This document shows positions 7,826-16,481 of a stretch of 64,000 nucleotides of DNA, in pieces. The position numbers were made by a program, and so were the translations under genes. The DNA lies in the NCBI RefSeq assembly GCF_028867965.1, contig NZ_JAPQNT010000004.1, positions 62,001 through 126,000 on the forward strand. Direction: 5' to 3'. Numbering within the stretch: position 1 is the stretch's first letter; every line of letters starts with the position of its first letter. Under the pieces are notes generated by a model, which was not told the origin of the DNA, searched no databases, and saw nothing but the letters and a program-made list of their open reading frames with translations. Source of the DNA: Flavobacterium sp. SUN046. Its GTDB lineage: Bacteria; Bacteroidota; Bacteroidia; Flavobacteriales; Flavobacteriaceae.

Positions 7826-10669
7826 TTACATATATGCCTCTATAGGAGCGCAGCTACAAACTAAATTTCTATCGCCATAAGCTTCATCAACACGACGAAC
7901 TGTTGGCCAGAATTTGTTTTCTGCAATATATTCTAATGGAAACGCAGCTTTTTCTCTAGTGTAAGGAAAACTCCAAGTGTCTGTTGTAATCATTGCTAAA
8001 GTATGCGGTGCATTTCTTAAAATATTATTAGCTTCTTCTTTAGTTGAAACTTTAATTTCGTTACGAATTGAAATCATAGCGTCGCAAAAACGATCCAATT
8101 CTCCTAAATCTTCTGATTCGGTTGGTTCTATCATTAAAGTTCCAGCAACTGGAAATGAAACTGTTGGTGCATGAAAACCATAATCCATTAAACGTTTTGC
8201 AATATCAGTTACTTTGATTCCGTTTTCTTCAAATGAGCGGCAATCTAAAATCATTTCGTGTGCTGCGCGTCCCATTTCTCCTGAATATAATATTGGATAA
8301 TGTTCTTCTAAACGCACTTTCATATAATTGGCATTTAAAATTGCAAATTTTGTAGCATTTGTAACTCCTTCTGCGCCAAGCATTGTAATATATCCATACG
8401 AAATTAAGCAAACTAATGCCGAACCATATGGCGCAGCAGAAATAGCAGTAATTGCCTGATTTCCGCCAGTTGGAATTATAGGATTGGTTGGTAAAAACGG
8501 AACTAATTTTTCGTTTACACAAATTGGTCCAACACCAGGTCCACCGCCACCATGTGGAATTGCAAAAGTTTTATGTAAATTCAAATGGCAAACATCTGCG
8601 CCAATTGTAGCAGGATTTGTTAATCCAACTTGAGCGTTCATGTTTGCACCATCCATATAAACCAATCCACCATTTTCGTGAATCAAATCGGTGATTTCGC
8701 AAATAGCACTTTCAAAAACACCGTGAGTTGACGGATAAGTTACCATTAAACAAGAAAGATTGTCTTTATGTTCGATTGCTCTTGCTCTCAAATCTTCTAC
8801 ATCAATATTTCCGTTTTCCATGGTTTTGGTAACGATAATTGTCATTCCAGCCATAGCAGCCGAAGCAGGATTTGTTCCGTGTGCCGATGATGGAATCAAA
8901 CAAATATTTCTGTGATGATCGCCACGAGAAAGATGATAAGCACGAATAGTCATTAAACCAGCATATTCTCCTTGTGCGCCTGAATTTGGTTGTAACGTTG
9001 TACCAGCAAAACCAGTAATTACATTCAATTGATGCTCTAGTTTTTTAAGCATAATTTGGTAACCTTCTACTTGATCAATTGGCGCAAATGGATGAATATT
9101 GTTCCAATTTGCCATTGATAAAGGTAGCATTTCGGCAGCAGCATTTAATTTCATCGTACAAGAACCAAGTGAAATCATCGAATGATTCAACGATAAATCT
9201 TTGCGTTCTAATTTTTTAATATAACGCATCAACTGACTTTCTGAATGATGATTATTGAAAACATCATGCGTCAAAAAAGAAGAAGTTCGTTCTAATGAAG
9301 ACGGAATTGTATTTGAATTAGATAAAGCTAAAATTGTAATTTTTTCTTTTCCTGTTGCTTCCGCAAAAATGGAAATTATTTGATTCAAATCTGAAATTGA
9401 AGTCGTTTCATTAATTGAAATCGAAATTGTATCGGCATCAACATAATAAAAATTTACTTCATTTTTCTCTGCAATTGCTTTTACTTTTTGAGCATCAGCT
9501 TTTACTAAAATCGTATCGAAAAAAGCAGTATTCGTTTGATAAACTCCTAATTTGTTTAAAGCATCAGCCAAAGTTGCAGCCGAATTATGAACTTTATTTG
9601 CAATGTATTTCAAGCCTTTTGGTCCGTGATAAACGGCATACATTCCGGCCATAACTGCCAATAAAACCTGTGCAGTACAAATATTAGAAGTTGCTTTTTC
9701 ACGTTTGATATGTTGCTCACGAGTTTGTAACGCCATTCTCAAAGCTCGATTTCCATTGGTATCAATTGTTACACCGATGATTCTTCCGGGCATCGAACGT
9801 TTGTATTCTTCTCTAGTTGCAAAAAATGCTGCGTGTGGTCCGCCATAACCCATCGGAATTCCGAAACGTTGCGAAGTTCCAACAACAACATCGGCACCCA
9901 TTTCTCCTGGAGGAGTTAATTTTACTAACGATAAAATATCCGAAGCAACAGCTACTTTTATTTCTTTGGCATGCGCATTAGCAATAAATCCAGCATAATC
10001 GTGAACTTGTCCGTATTTTCCAGGATATTGTAAAATAGCTCCGAAAAACTCATTTGAGAAATCAAAATTTTCATGGTTTCCAACAACTAATTCTACACCA
10101 ATAGGAGTAGAACGCGTTTGTAAAACTGATAAAGTTTGAGGTAAAATTTCTTCAGAAACGAAGAATTTATTTACATTATTTTTCTTTTGATCACGAGAAC
10201 GAACGTCGAATAATAACGCCATTGCTTCAGCAGCTGAAGTTCCTTCATCAAGAAGAGAAGCGTTTGCAATTTCCATTCCTGAAAGTTCAATAACTGTAGT
10301 TTGATAATTTAGAATTGCTTCCAATCGACCTTGAGCAATTTCTGCTTGATAAGGCGTGTAAGCCGTGTACCAACCCGGATTTTCAAAAATATTTCTTTGA
10401 ATTACGGCTGGAACAATAGCAGGATTATATCCCAAACCAATGTATGATTTGTACACTTTGTTTTTGTTACCTAACTCTTGAATATGCGATAAATACTCAT
10501 ATTCAGTCATTGGAGCATCCAAATTTAACTCGTTTTTTAAACGAATGTTATCGGGCACCGTTTCGTAAATTAGTTGATCTAAAGTTTCAACTCCAACGGT
10601 TTTAAACATATGTTCTAGGTCGTTCTCACGTGGACCTATGTGGCGTAATGCAAATGCGTCTGTTTTCAT
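7826..10669 (-). CDS. gcvP: Glycine dehydrogenase (decarboxylating), P protein
   Basis: PLP-dependent P protein of the glycine cleavage system: it decarboxylates glycine and passes the aminomethyl group to lipoyl-GcvH. The 947 residues are the full fused (single-chain) form. N-terminal landmarks are FALRHIGPRENDLEHM and YIGLGY; the PLP lysine is near residue 699 in LHKTFAIPHGGGGPG. The C-terminus reads GDRNLVCSCAP. gcvT and gcvH are not nearby. It is transcribed alone, with a clear terminator and a -7 box (TACTTTTG) about 45 bases upstream of the start. Confidence 0.97.
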   Translation of the reverse strand: MKTDAFALRHIGPRENDLEHMFKTVGVETLDQLIYETVPDNIRLKNELNLDAPMTEYEYLSHIQELGNKNKVYKSYIGLGYNPAIVPAVIQRNIFENPGWYTAYTPYQAEIAQGRLEAILNYQTTVIELSGMEIANASLLDEGTSAAEAMALLFDVRSRDQKKNNVNKFFVSEEILPQTLSVLQTRSTPIGVELVVGNHENFDFSNEFFGAILQYPGKYGQVHDYAGFIANAHAKEIKVAVASDILSLVKLTPPGEMGADVVVGTSQRFGIPMGYGGPHAAFFATREEYKRSMPGRIIGVTIDTNGNRALRMALQTREQHIKREKATSNICTAQVLLAVMAGMYAVYHGPKGLKYIANKVHNSAATLADALNKLGVYQTNTAFFDTILVKADAQKVKAIAEKNEVNFYYVDADTISISINETTSISDLNQIISIFAEATGKEKITILALSNSNTIPSSLERTSSFLTHDVFNNHHSESQLMRYIKKLERKDLSLNHSMISLGSCTMKLNAAAEMLPLSMANWNNIHPFAPIDQVEGYQIMLKKLEHQLNVITGFAGTTLQPNSGAQGEYAGLMTIRAYHLSRGDHHRNICLIPSSAHGTNPASAAMAGMTIIVTKTMENGNIDVEDLRARAIEHKDNLSCLMVTYPSTHGVFESAICEITDLIHENGGLVYMDGANMNAQVGLTNPATIGADVCHLNLHKTFAIPHGGGGPGVGPICVNEKLVPFLPTNPIIPTGGNQAITAISAAPYGSALVCLISYGYITMLGAEGVTNATKFAILNANYMKVRLEEHYPILYSGEMGRAAHEMILDCRSFEENGIKVTDIAKRLMDYGFHAPTVSFPVAGTLMIEPTESEDLGELDRFCDAMISIRNEIKVSTKEEANNILRNAPHTLAMITTDTWSFPYTREKAAFPLEYIAENKFWPTVRRVDEAYGDRNLVCSCAPIEAYM

Positions 10670-10715
10670 TAAATGTGTATTCTTAAAGTAAAATTTGTGT
10701 TGTTTTTTGCGATAA

Positions 10716-10723
10716 CAAAAGTA
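10716..10723 (-). promoter_or_regulatory. gcvP -7 promoter element
   Basis: Minus strand TACTTTTG matches TAnnTTTG. No good -33 TTTG was found 19-21 bases upstream, so the call rests on the -7 box and position. The spacer shows no recognisable glycine riboswitch. Confidence 0.45.
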
Positions 10724-10809
10724 ATTATTAAACTTCTAATATTGAGTTAAACAAGACGTAATATTTTGAGAATTTTTGAACTAAAAACCGACTTTATTAA
10801 CAATATTAT

Positions 10810-10817
10810 TAGTTTTG
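10810..10817 (+). promoter_or_regulatory. -7 promoter box directly before a start codon
   Basis: TAGTTTTG matches TAnnTTTG; the ATG of the UbiA-like gene begins after four more bases, so transcription should start at or next to the start codon. No good -33 box was seen. Confidence 0.5.
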
Positions 10818-10821
10818 TAGT

Positions 10822-11607
10822 ATGCTATTTTTCAAGAAACTTCTCGATTTTTATATCAAAACATCGCTTCATGTTGCATTTGCAGTGTTTTGTTTGGTTA
10901 AAATCACAAATTTTGAACTTCAAATAAATGAATATAACTTTTATTCGTTATTGGTTTTTTTCGGAACGATTGTGAGTTATAATTTGTTGAAATATTTTGA
11001 ATTTTTCAGTAATAATAGTTGGAATTTCAATAAACACAAAGCTATATTAGGTGTAACTTTTTTGGCCATAATTGGATATTCTTACCTCTTTTTTAAACAA
11101 AAATCAAATGTTCAAATTCATTTAATTGAAGTTGGAATTCTAGTTTTAGTTTATCCATTTTTGCGAAAGTATGCTATATTAAAAATTTCACTAGTAGCAC
11201 TTTGCGTGGCAATTATTTCTGTACAAATTCCTTATTTGGGAATGAAATTTTTGTCTTTTGATTACTATATAAATTTTGTTCAACGCTTTATTTTTGTTCT
11301 TATTTGGATTATTCCATTTGAAATATATGATAGTAAAACAGATGCAACTACCTTAAATACAATTGTCCAGAAATACGGAATTAAAAGATCAAAATTAATT
11401 GGAATGTTATTAGTAATTCCGTTTTTGATTTTGGAATTTCTGAAATTGAATTATAGTTTTAGTATAATTCTAATTGCTATTGCGTTGGTTTTGTTTTTGA
11501 ATTTTTCTTCAGTAAAGCGAAACGAATATTATACTTCTTTTTGGGTAGAAAGCATTCCGATTTTTTGGTGGATTTTATTTTTGATTTTGAAAAGATTCAT
11601 TTTTTGA
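10822..11607 (+). CDS. UbiA-like polytopic membrane protein
   Basis: A 261-residue protein with seven to nine hydrophobic helices. The segment IIPFEIYDSKTDATTLNTIVQKYGIKRSKLIG resembles, in spacing and the YGIKRSKLIG part, the second Asp-rich loop of UbiA prenyltransferases. The first Asp motif (NxxxD) is not intact: the matching place reads SYNLLKYFEF. It may be a UbiA-fold protein with altered or lost activity. A -7 box TAGTTTTG ends only 4 bases before the ATG, which suggests a leaderless mRNA. Its 3' end overlaps the convergent gene by 33 bp. Confidence 0.65.
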   Translation: MLFFKKLLDFYIKTSLHVAFAVFCLVKITNFELQINEYNFYSLLVFFGTIVSYNLLKYFEFFSNNSWNFNKHKAILGVTFLAIIGYSYLFFKQKSNVQIHLIEVGILVLVYPFLRKYAILKISLVALCVAIISVQIPYLGMKFLSFDYYINFVQRFIFVLIWIIPFEIYDSKTDATTLNTIVQKYGIKRSKLIGMLLVIPFLILEFLKLNYSFSIILIAIALVLFLNFSSVKRNEYYTSFWVESIPIFWWILFLILKRFIF

Positions 11608-11928
11608 AAAATGGATAATAACAGTTAAATATAATGTTAATAATATTGGTAAAATCCAAAAAGGATAGTTGAAAACATCATCAAGATTGAAATCTCTAAA
11701 TAAAAAAAAGATAGCAAAAAATGTTATTGAAAATAAAAGGTAGAATGGAATTAGTGCACTTTTTCTATTTTTCATCCATAAAATAAATGCAATAATTGTT
11801 TGAACAGCTCCTGTGAAAATTAACGAAATAGGTGCATATAGAAAAAAATCGCTATCAATAAAACCTATTAAAAAAAGTAAGAATGGAATCCCTATCGCGA
11901 TAGTATTTGCTATTTTAATTAATTTCAT
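11575..11928 (-). CDS. Small four-helix membrane protein, paralogue 1
   Basis: A 117-residue protein with four predicted membrane helices and no known domain that I can name. It is clearly paralogous to the next gene upstream: shared pattern KIANxIAxGIPxxxxLxGF, then TGxxQTIIAxxxW, then FxLDDVF near residue 80, and to a more distant third copy at the head of the cluster. Last gene of the minus-strand cluster controlled, by inference, by the GbsR-type regulator. Its 3' end overlaps the convergent UbiA-like gene by 33 bp and no terminator is visible. Confidence 0.7.
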   Translation of the reverse strand: MKLIKIANTIAIGIPFLLFLIGFIDSDFFLYAPISLIFTGAVQTIIAFILWMKNRKSALIPFYLLFSITFFAIFFLFRDFNLDDVFNYPFWILPILLTLYLTVIIHFSKNESFQNQK

Positions 11929-11938
11929 AATAATAATT

Positions 11939-12289
11939 TTATTGATTTTCAGATGGAACCTCGTTTGATGTATAAATTATATAGGAAAGGAGTAAGCATG
12001 ATAGAATTGGAAAAAACCAAAATTTCCATTTAAAGACATCATCTAAATCAAATTCATAAAGAACAAAAGTAAATAGGAAAAATATAATGGAAATTACAAA
12101 ATACAATTTAATAAATAGATTTTCCTTGTTTCTACGCCAAAATACTAATGCAATAATGGTTTGAATAATTCCTGTTAAAGTTAACGATACTATTGATAAA
12201 AGAAAAAACCCATGATCAGCAAAGCCAAGTAATAAGATAAAAACTGGAATTCCGAGAGCGATGTTGTTCGCAATTTTAATTGACTTCAT
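11939..12289 (-). CDS. Small four-helix membrane protein, paralogue 2
   Basis: 116 residues, four membrane helices. Tandem duplicate of the downstream gene: both start MKxIKIAN, carry TGxxQTIIA in the third helix region and FDLDDVFKW/FNLDDVFNY in the outside loop. The duplication looks old (about one third identical by eye). It lies four bases after the SRPBCC gene and ten before its paralogue, inside one transcription unit. No function can be assigned. Confidence 0.7.
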   Translation of the reverse strand: MKSIKIANNIALGIPVFILLLGFADHGFFLLSIVSLTLTGIIQTIIALVFWRRNKENLFIKLYFVISIIFFLFTFVLYEFDLDDVFKWKFWFFPILSCLLLSYIIYTSNEVPSENQ

Positions 12290-12293
12290 ACTG

Positions 12294-12743
12294 TTAGTTT
12301 TCTCCTAAATTTTTAATAAATTGATTTCGTTCGACAATGAAATATGTCAAATGTTTTTTCAAAAATAATTTATCAAATATACTACCAAAAATTCCAAAAG
12401 GCGTTTCATACAGAATTTCATCTTTCATAATTGTAACTCCGTTTTCTTCAACAAAATTATGTTTATGTTTGAAACTCTTAAAGCGTCCTTCAACCATCTC
12501 ATCAACAAAATAATTTGGGATTTCCATTTCAGAAATTATGCTTTTATGTGTAAGATATAATCCAAAATGTTTGCCACGCCAAGTTACCGTTTGATCTAGA
12601 TTTATCAATCCAGAAGTTACGCCAGCAATCGCAGTTTCGTTGGATTTGGAAGTTGATAATTTATGAATATCAATATTTCTATTTAGGTCGAAAACTTGGT
12701 TTATTGGTGCGTTTATTTTGGTTATTAATTTAATTGTAGTCAT
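12294..12743 (-). CDS. SRPBCC (START-like) family protein
   Basis: 149-residue protein of the SRPBCC/polyketide cyclase-like fold, with a hydrophobic ligand cavity expected. The N-terminus TTIKLITKINAPINQVFDL is the typical first strand and helix; GLINLDQTVTWRGKHFG, FVDEMVEGRFKSFKHKH and KDEILYETPFG follow in the usual order. Ligand unknown. The start overlaps the end of the upstream membrane gene by 14 bp. In other bacteria SRPBCC proteins of this type are often beside TIGR01777 epimerases, as here, which supports a shared pathway. Confidence 0.82.
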   Translation of the reverse strand: MTTIKLITKINAPINQVFDLNRNIDIHKLSTSKSNETAIAGVTSGLINLDQTVTWRGKHFGLYLTHKSIISEMEIPNYFVDEMVEGRFKSFKHKHNFVEENGVTIMKDEILYETPFGIFGSIFDKLFLKKHLTYFIVERNQFIKNLGEN

Positions 12744-13116
12744 TATTAAAATTTAATTTGAAAATTAATCCGGATAATATTGCAGATAAAGAGTATGATA
12801 TTGTTATGTTATTCATCATACTTCCTTTTATAATATTTGTTGTTATGTTTACATTAAAGACCACAAATAGAATTAAAATTATTTTAGCAAAATTTGAGTT
12901 TATATTTTTAAATCTTAAAAATCGATATATAAAACTGTAAAGTATATAAGTTGGTGTTGAAAATATCAAACCAAAAAGTAATGAAATTGGAAAAATTGCT
13001 AAAACTCCACAAATTTGTTTTGTGTTTTGAATGGTTTGAAACATTATAAGTTGTAGTATAATTGTCCCAAGAAATAAAGTTCCAAACCATTGTTTAATTA
13101 AATAACTCCAATTCAT
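12730..13116 (-). CDS. Hypothetical membrane protein
   Basis: 128 residues with four hydrophobic segments (about 10-27, 36-60, 76-95 and 104-120). I recognise no family. It overlaps the epimerase gene stop by 4 bp (ATGA) and the SRPBCC gene start by 14 bp, so it is translationally coupled on both sides. That tight packing argues that it is a real member of the cluster in spite of being unrecognised. Confidence 0.65.
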   Translation of the reverse strand: MNWSYLIKQWFGTLFLGTIILQLIMFQTIQNTKQICGVLAIFPISLLFGLIFSTPTYILYSFIYRFLRFKNINSNFAKIILILFVVFNVNITTNIIKGSMMNNITISYSLSAILSGLIFKLNFNNDYN

Positions 13117-14021
13117 TTAAGCAAATTTTTAAATGTTTTTTCTAATGTGTCAAATTCAAATGTAAATCCGTTTTCTTGTAATCGTTTCGGAATTACATTT
13201 CTGCTTTTCAATACTAATTCTGTTTCGGTTCCAATAATTTTAGCCCCAATTTTTAAAAGTATTGTTGGTGTTGGTAGTCCAAATGGAATTTTCATTTCAT
13301 GTCGTAATTTTGTCATAAAATCAGAATTCGCAATTGGCTTTGGTGAAATTAAATTTACAACTCCAATTAGTTCTTTTTCTATTATAAATTCTATAGCTCT
13401 GGCAAAATCTTTTTCGTGAATCCAACTTATAAATTGGTTTCCGTTTCCTTGTTTTCCTCCAAGTCCAAATTGTGTTAATCTTTTAATCGGAATAAATGCA
13501 CCACCACTTTTACCCAAAACTATTGAGGTTCTTAAAGCGGTTTTTAATGTTTTAGGAGTTTGTGTTTCAAAGAAAGCTTTTTCCCAACTTTTAGCAATAT
13601 TCATTGAAAAGTCATCACCAATTTCACCAGTATTTTCGTCCATTTGTTTGTCTAATGAAAACCTGTAAATTGTAGATGTTGATGAATTAAGCCAATGTTT
13701 TGGTGGATTTTTACAATTTAAAACGGCTTCATTTAAGATTTTAGTACTGTTAATTCTTGAGTTATAAATTTCCTTTTTATTAGCTTCGTTGTAACGACAA
13801 TCAACAGATTTTCCTGTAAGGTTTATCAAAACTGTTGCATTTTCTAATTCATCTTCCCAACCAGAAAATGACTTTGCATCCCAATTTACATATTTTACAG
13901 TAGTTGTTACTTTAGATTTTGAACGCGTTAAGATTACAATTTCATCAAATTTATCTTTGAAATGGTCAACCAAAACTTGTCCTAAAAACCCTGTTCCTGC
14001 TGCAATTATTAGTTTTGTCAT
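13113..14021 (-). CDS. TIGR01777-type NAD(P)-binding epimerase/oxidoreductase
   Basis: Extended short-chain dehydrogenase of the YfcH/TIGR01777 family, 302 residues. The nucleotide loop AAGTGFLGQ is at residues 7-15, NLTGKSVDCRY is the family block, and the C-terminal DUF1731-like end reads VIPKRLQENGFTFEF. The open frame runs 46 codons further upstream, but the start chosen here overlaps the stop of the DCC gene by 4 bp and gives the Rossmann strand at the very N-terminus. Substrate is unknown for this family; it could act on a lipid or sugar intermediate together with the neighbouring SRPBCC protein. Confidence 0.88.
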   Translation of the reverse strand: MTKLIIAAGTGFLGQVLVDHFKDKFDEIVILTRSKSKVTTTVKYVNWDAKSFSGWEDELENATVLINLTGKSVDCRYNEANKKEIYNSRINSTKILNEAVLNCKNPPKHWLNSSTSTIYRFSLDKQMDENTGEIGDDFSMNIAKSWEKAFFETQTPKTLKTALRTSIVLGKSGGAFIPIKRLTQFGLGGKQGNGNQFISWIHEKDFARAIEFIIEKELIGVVNLISPKPIANSDFMTKLRHEMKIPFGLPTPTILLKIGAKIIGTETELVLKSRNVIPKRLQENGFTFEFDTLEKTFKNLLK

Positions 14022-14845
14022 TGGTTTATATTTATGATGATTATCAAAGCAATTATTCGATATATTACCCAAGTAAATGATAAATATATTGGTAATTCTA
14101 AAATCTTTACTCTTCTTGAGTGTTCTATTAACATTAGTAAAACTGTTATTCCAAACCAACCTAAAGTAATGATTTCTGGAATATTAAAAAAATATTTTAA
14201 AACTATTATCGGAATCAAGATTAAACTTCCCATTAAGGAAATCGTTATTAAATTTCCAATATAATTTAAAATCACTTTTTTGTGTAATATTATTATAAAT
14301 AAACTTTGAAAAACTATCTGACCAAATGCTAAAAATAATTCTCTTAGAATTGTTGATTTAGGTAAAATTTTTATTGTGTTGGAGAATTTGTATAAAACTA
14401 AAGTTGTAATTATACTTGCAAATAAAATATACAAAATACGATATTTGTAATTAAAGTCTGGGATACATTGAAGTTTGACTTCTTTTCTTATTTTACTCGG
14501 CACAATTACTTTTCTGTTGAAAGAAATAATTTTATACAACTTTTTTAGAAAGTAATTTATAGGTTTCCAATTACCTAGTTTTTCCATCCAAGGAAATGAA
14601 AATCCAACTACTTTTAATAAACTATCAATTCCATAAAGAACAGTTTTGTTTATATTGTCTACCAATGCAATTTCGTTGGAAGCTCTTTTTACATCGATAA
14701 AGTTTTTCTCTTCTTTAGATAATTTACAATATGGTTTTTTGCCATTATCATCTAACATTCCAGTTTTAATAAATCCAGAGGTATACATTCGACAAAGCGG
14801 ACAATCTTCGTCGTACAATAAGGTTTGATTTTCTAAAGTTTTCAT
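14018..14845 (-). CDS. DCC-type thiol-disulfide oxidoreductase fused to a membrane domain
   Basis: The first 125 residues are a DUF393/DCC domain: LLYDEDCPLCRMY carries the family CxxC at Cys15 and Cys18, after the DxxC pattern for which the family is named. The remaining 150 residues form about five membrane helices, unlike the usual stand-alone domain of about 130 residues. The protein therefore places a putative thiol-redox site at the membrane. Coupled by a 4-bp overlap to the epimerase. Redox partner unknown. Confidence 0.85.
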   Translation of the reverse strand: MKTLENQTLLYDEDCPLCRMYTSGFIKTGMLDDNGKKPYCKLSKEEKNFIDVKRASNEIALVDNINKTVLYGIDSLLKVVGFSFPWMEKLGNWKPINYFLKKLYKIISFNRKVIVPSKIRKEVKLQCIPDFNYKYRILYILFASIITTLVLYKFSNTIKILPKSTILRELFLAFGQIVFQSLFIIILHKKVILNYIGNLITISLMGSLILIPIIVLKYFFNIPEIITLGWFGITVLLMLIEHSRRVKILELPIYLSFTWVIYRIIALIIIININQ

Positions 14846-14867
14846 TTTATTGTTTTGTCCTTGATTA

Positions 14868-15254
14868 CTATTCGTTCAGTACTCTATTTTGATATGTTTG
14901 TCCTTCTTTCGCTTTGCGTTTTCCTCTAAAGAAAAAGTACAAGTTTAAAAATAACATAATTCCCAAATATATTGTAAATCCTCCAATTTTGTAGCTTAAT
15001 TTTTCTATTAAAAGTTGGTAGCTGTCTTGGTACATATTCATTTCGAGAATCATTAGAGCAAATCCTAAATTCAATAAATAAAATCCGGTTTCAAAGAGTT
15101 TGTTGGTGGCTTCAGCAATTTCTTCTCGACCTTTAAAAATGTCCATCATATAGACTTTACTGTTTTTGAAAAGTGTTTTAGATACATAGTAAGTCAAGAA
15201 TAAAGCGACTGGTAAATAGATTGCGTAACCGATTAAAATTTTTGTAGTTTCCAT
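14868..15254 (-). CDS. Small three-helix membrane protein, paralogue A
   Basis: 128 residues, three membrane helices (about 5-25, 55-72 and 92-110) with a lysine/arginine-rich end. Paralogue of the gene just upstream: both have the order IGYxIYL, a charged loop with E and N, and GxYLLNLGxAxMxL in the second helix. No domain recognised. The positively charged C-terminal tail should be cytoplasmic. Confidence 0.68.
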   Translation of the reverse strand: METTKILIGYAIYLPVALFLTYYVSKTLFKNSKVYMMDIFKGREEIAEATNKLFETGFYLLNLGFALMILEMNMYQDSYQLLIEKLSYKIGGFTIYLGIMLFLNLYFFFRGKRKAKEGQTYQNRVLNE

Positions 15255-15265
15255 AATAAAAGTAT

Positions 15266-15610
15266 TTAAATTATTTTTTTGATGTATTTAGTTAATATGA
15301 TAATGTTGAAATAGTGCATTGTTGCTATCGTGCAAATGATAATTGCCGATTTAAAGCTAATGACTTCAATAAGTTGATGAAACGATAGAATTTTCTCCCA
15401 AGATATTAAGGTCATAGCGCAATAACCTAGGTTTAATAAATAGTAGCCAATGAGTAATATTTGATTGATTTTGTGGCACATTTCTTCGTGATTTGGTATC
15501 AATTCTGAAACGAAAATGTTTCCGTTTTGGTAACATATTCTTCCTACTTTTACTATAATTAATGATGTGATTGTTAGGTAAATTAGATAACCTATTATAT
15601 TGAGGTTCAT
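15266..15610 (-). CDS. Small three-helix membrane protein, paralogue B
   Basis: 114 residues from the chosen start (MNLNIIGYLIYL). The open frame extends 24 codons further, but this ATG overlaps the stop of the upstream gene by 4 bp (ATGA) and gives an N-terminal helix aligned with paralogue A. The shared motif is GYYLLNLGYCAMTL against GFYLLNLGFALMIL. Unrecognised family; role inferred only from its place in the regulated cluster. Confidence 0.68.
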   Translation of the reverse strand: MNLNIIGYLIYLTITSLIIVKVGRICYQNGNIFVSELIPNHEEMCHKINQILLIGYYLLNLGYCAMTLISWEKILSFHQLIEVISFKSAIIICTIATMHYFNIIILTKYIKKII

Positions 15611-15891
15611 AATTCTGTTTTTTGGAAATGGATAATATAACTCAAAAAGAAAATTAAACTTATTGGTAGAGCAAATAGCCAATTGAAATCTGCTCTATTC
15701 CAAAGAAGAAAGAACAAACCAACCAATGCAAAATAGATGTAGATTAGTTTGTTTTTCGGCTTCAAAAGCAAATATAATGCTGCAGCAAAAACCTGTAATG
15801 CACCAGTAATTGCAAGTCCATATCCGCCAAGTAGAAGAAACAATAAGGCGATTATATTTATAATTTTGACTAATTTAAAAAGTGTTTTCAT
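15607..15891 (-). CDS. Small membrane protein heading the cluster, distant paralogue 3
   Basis: 94 residues with three or four helices. The pattern KIxNIIALxxLLLGxY, TGALQVFAAALYLL and an acidic/aromatic loop RADFNWLFA follow the same order as the pair at the distal end of the cluster (IANxIAxG, TGxxQTIIA, DLDDVF), so I read it as a third, shortened family member. Its start lies 18 bases from a palindrome identical to the one before the regulator gene, which makes it the first gene of the regulated unit. Confidence 0.68.
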   Translation of the reverse strand: MKTLFKLVKIINIIALLFLLLGGYGLAITGALQVFAAALYLLLKPKNKLIYIYFALVGLFFLLWNRADFNWLFALPISLIFFLSYIIHFQKTEL

Positions 15892-15906
15892 GATTTAGAT
15901 TATTTT

Positions 15907-15932
15907 AAACTTTCAGAAATAATTGAAAGTTT
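15907..15932. promoter_or_regulatory. Candidate operator 1 of the GbsR-type regulator
   Basis: Dyad ACTTTCA-N8-TGAAAGT, extended by AA/TT on both sides. The same half-sites with the same 8-bp spacer recur before the regulator gene. It lies 18 bases upstream of the first gene of the membrane-protein cluster, where a bound repressor would block transcription. Identity of the two sites is seen; binding is inferred. Confidence 0.65.
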
Positions 15933-15952
15933 TTATTAAATTTTTTTTAGTT

Positions 15953-16456
15953 TTATTTCATTATTTTAATTACCAATCTTCCTAACCAATTGTCTTTAAA
16001 TTCGGTTACTTTCTCAAGCATATTATCCGCTTTCAATACAAAGTCATATAATTTGGTAGTTTGATCTACAAAATGACGTTCTTCTTTAGTTCCATCGGCT
16101 TCAATTGTTGAAACTTCTTTCAAAATTTTGAGAGCTGGTTTGATTTCTCTTTTGCTACGTTCTTTAGAAATTTTCACTGCTAATTCGTCTAAATCTTTTT
16201 CGGCTGTAAAAAATTCTCTTCGTTCGCCAGCTTTGTATTCTTTGTACACAATTCCCCAATCCATTAATGCTCTTAAATTCATAGAAGCATTTCCGCGAGA
16301 AATTTGCAATTCTTCCATAATATCTTCCATCGAAATTGCTTCGTGAGATACCATTAAAAGGGCATGAATTTGAGCCATGGTTTTGTTAATTCCCCATTGG
16401 CTGCCAAGTGCACCCCAAGTTTGAACGAATTTATTTTTTGCTTCTCTGAATTCCAT
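15953..16456 (-). CDS. GbsR/MarR family transcriptional regulator
   Basis: 167-residue winged-helix regulator of the GbsR branch. The N-terminus KNKFVQTWGALGSQWGINKTMAQIHALL and the helix-turn-helix ISMEDIMEELQISRGNASMNLRALMDWGIVYK (residues about 41-72) are typical in order and spacing; the second half is a long helical dimerisation region. Promoter: TACATTTG on the minus strand ends 4 bases before the ATG, suggesting a leaderless mRNA. A perfect dyad overlaps the expected -33 region, so autorepression is likely. The same dyad precedes the adjacent gene cluster. Confidence 0.88.
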   Translation of the reverse strand: MEFREAKNKFVQTWGALGSQWGINKTMAQIHALLMVSHEAISMEDIMEELQISRGNASMNLRALMDWGIVYKEYKAGERREFFTAEKDLDELAVKISKERSKREIKPALKILKEVSTIEADGTKEERHFVDQTTKLYDFVLKADNMLEKVTEFKDNWLGRLVIKIMK

Positions 16457-16460
16457 AGTG

Positions 16461-16468
16461 CAAATGTA
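16461..16468 (-). promoter_or_regulatory. -7 promoter box of the GbsR-type regulator gene
   Basis: Minus strand TACATTTG is a full TAnnTTTG match. Nineteen to twenty bases upstream falls inside the operator dyad (the TGAAAGT half). The start codon follows after four bases. Confidence 0.65.
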
Positions 16469-16481
16469 ATTAATATTTTTG

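Noticed and set aside
8229..8522. Minus-strand frame within gcvP
   Set aside because: Alternative frame of a fully conserved gene; composition shows no coding signal of its own.
10670..10821. Glycine riboswitch before gcvP
   Set aside because: The 150-base spacer is AT-rich and lacks the conserved paired aptamer cores; only a -7 box is seen.
14022..14159. 46-codon N-terminal extension of the TIGR01777 gene
   Set aside because: It lies in the DCC gene, does not look like a Rossmann protein, and the inner ATG has a classic 4-bp overlap.
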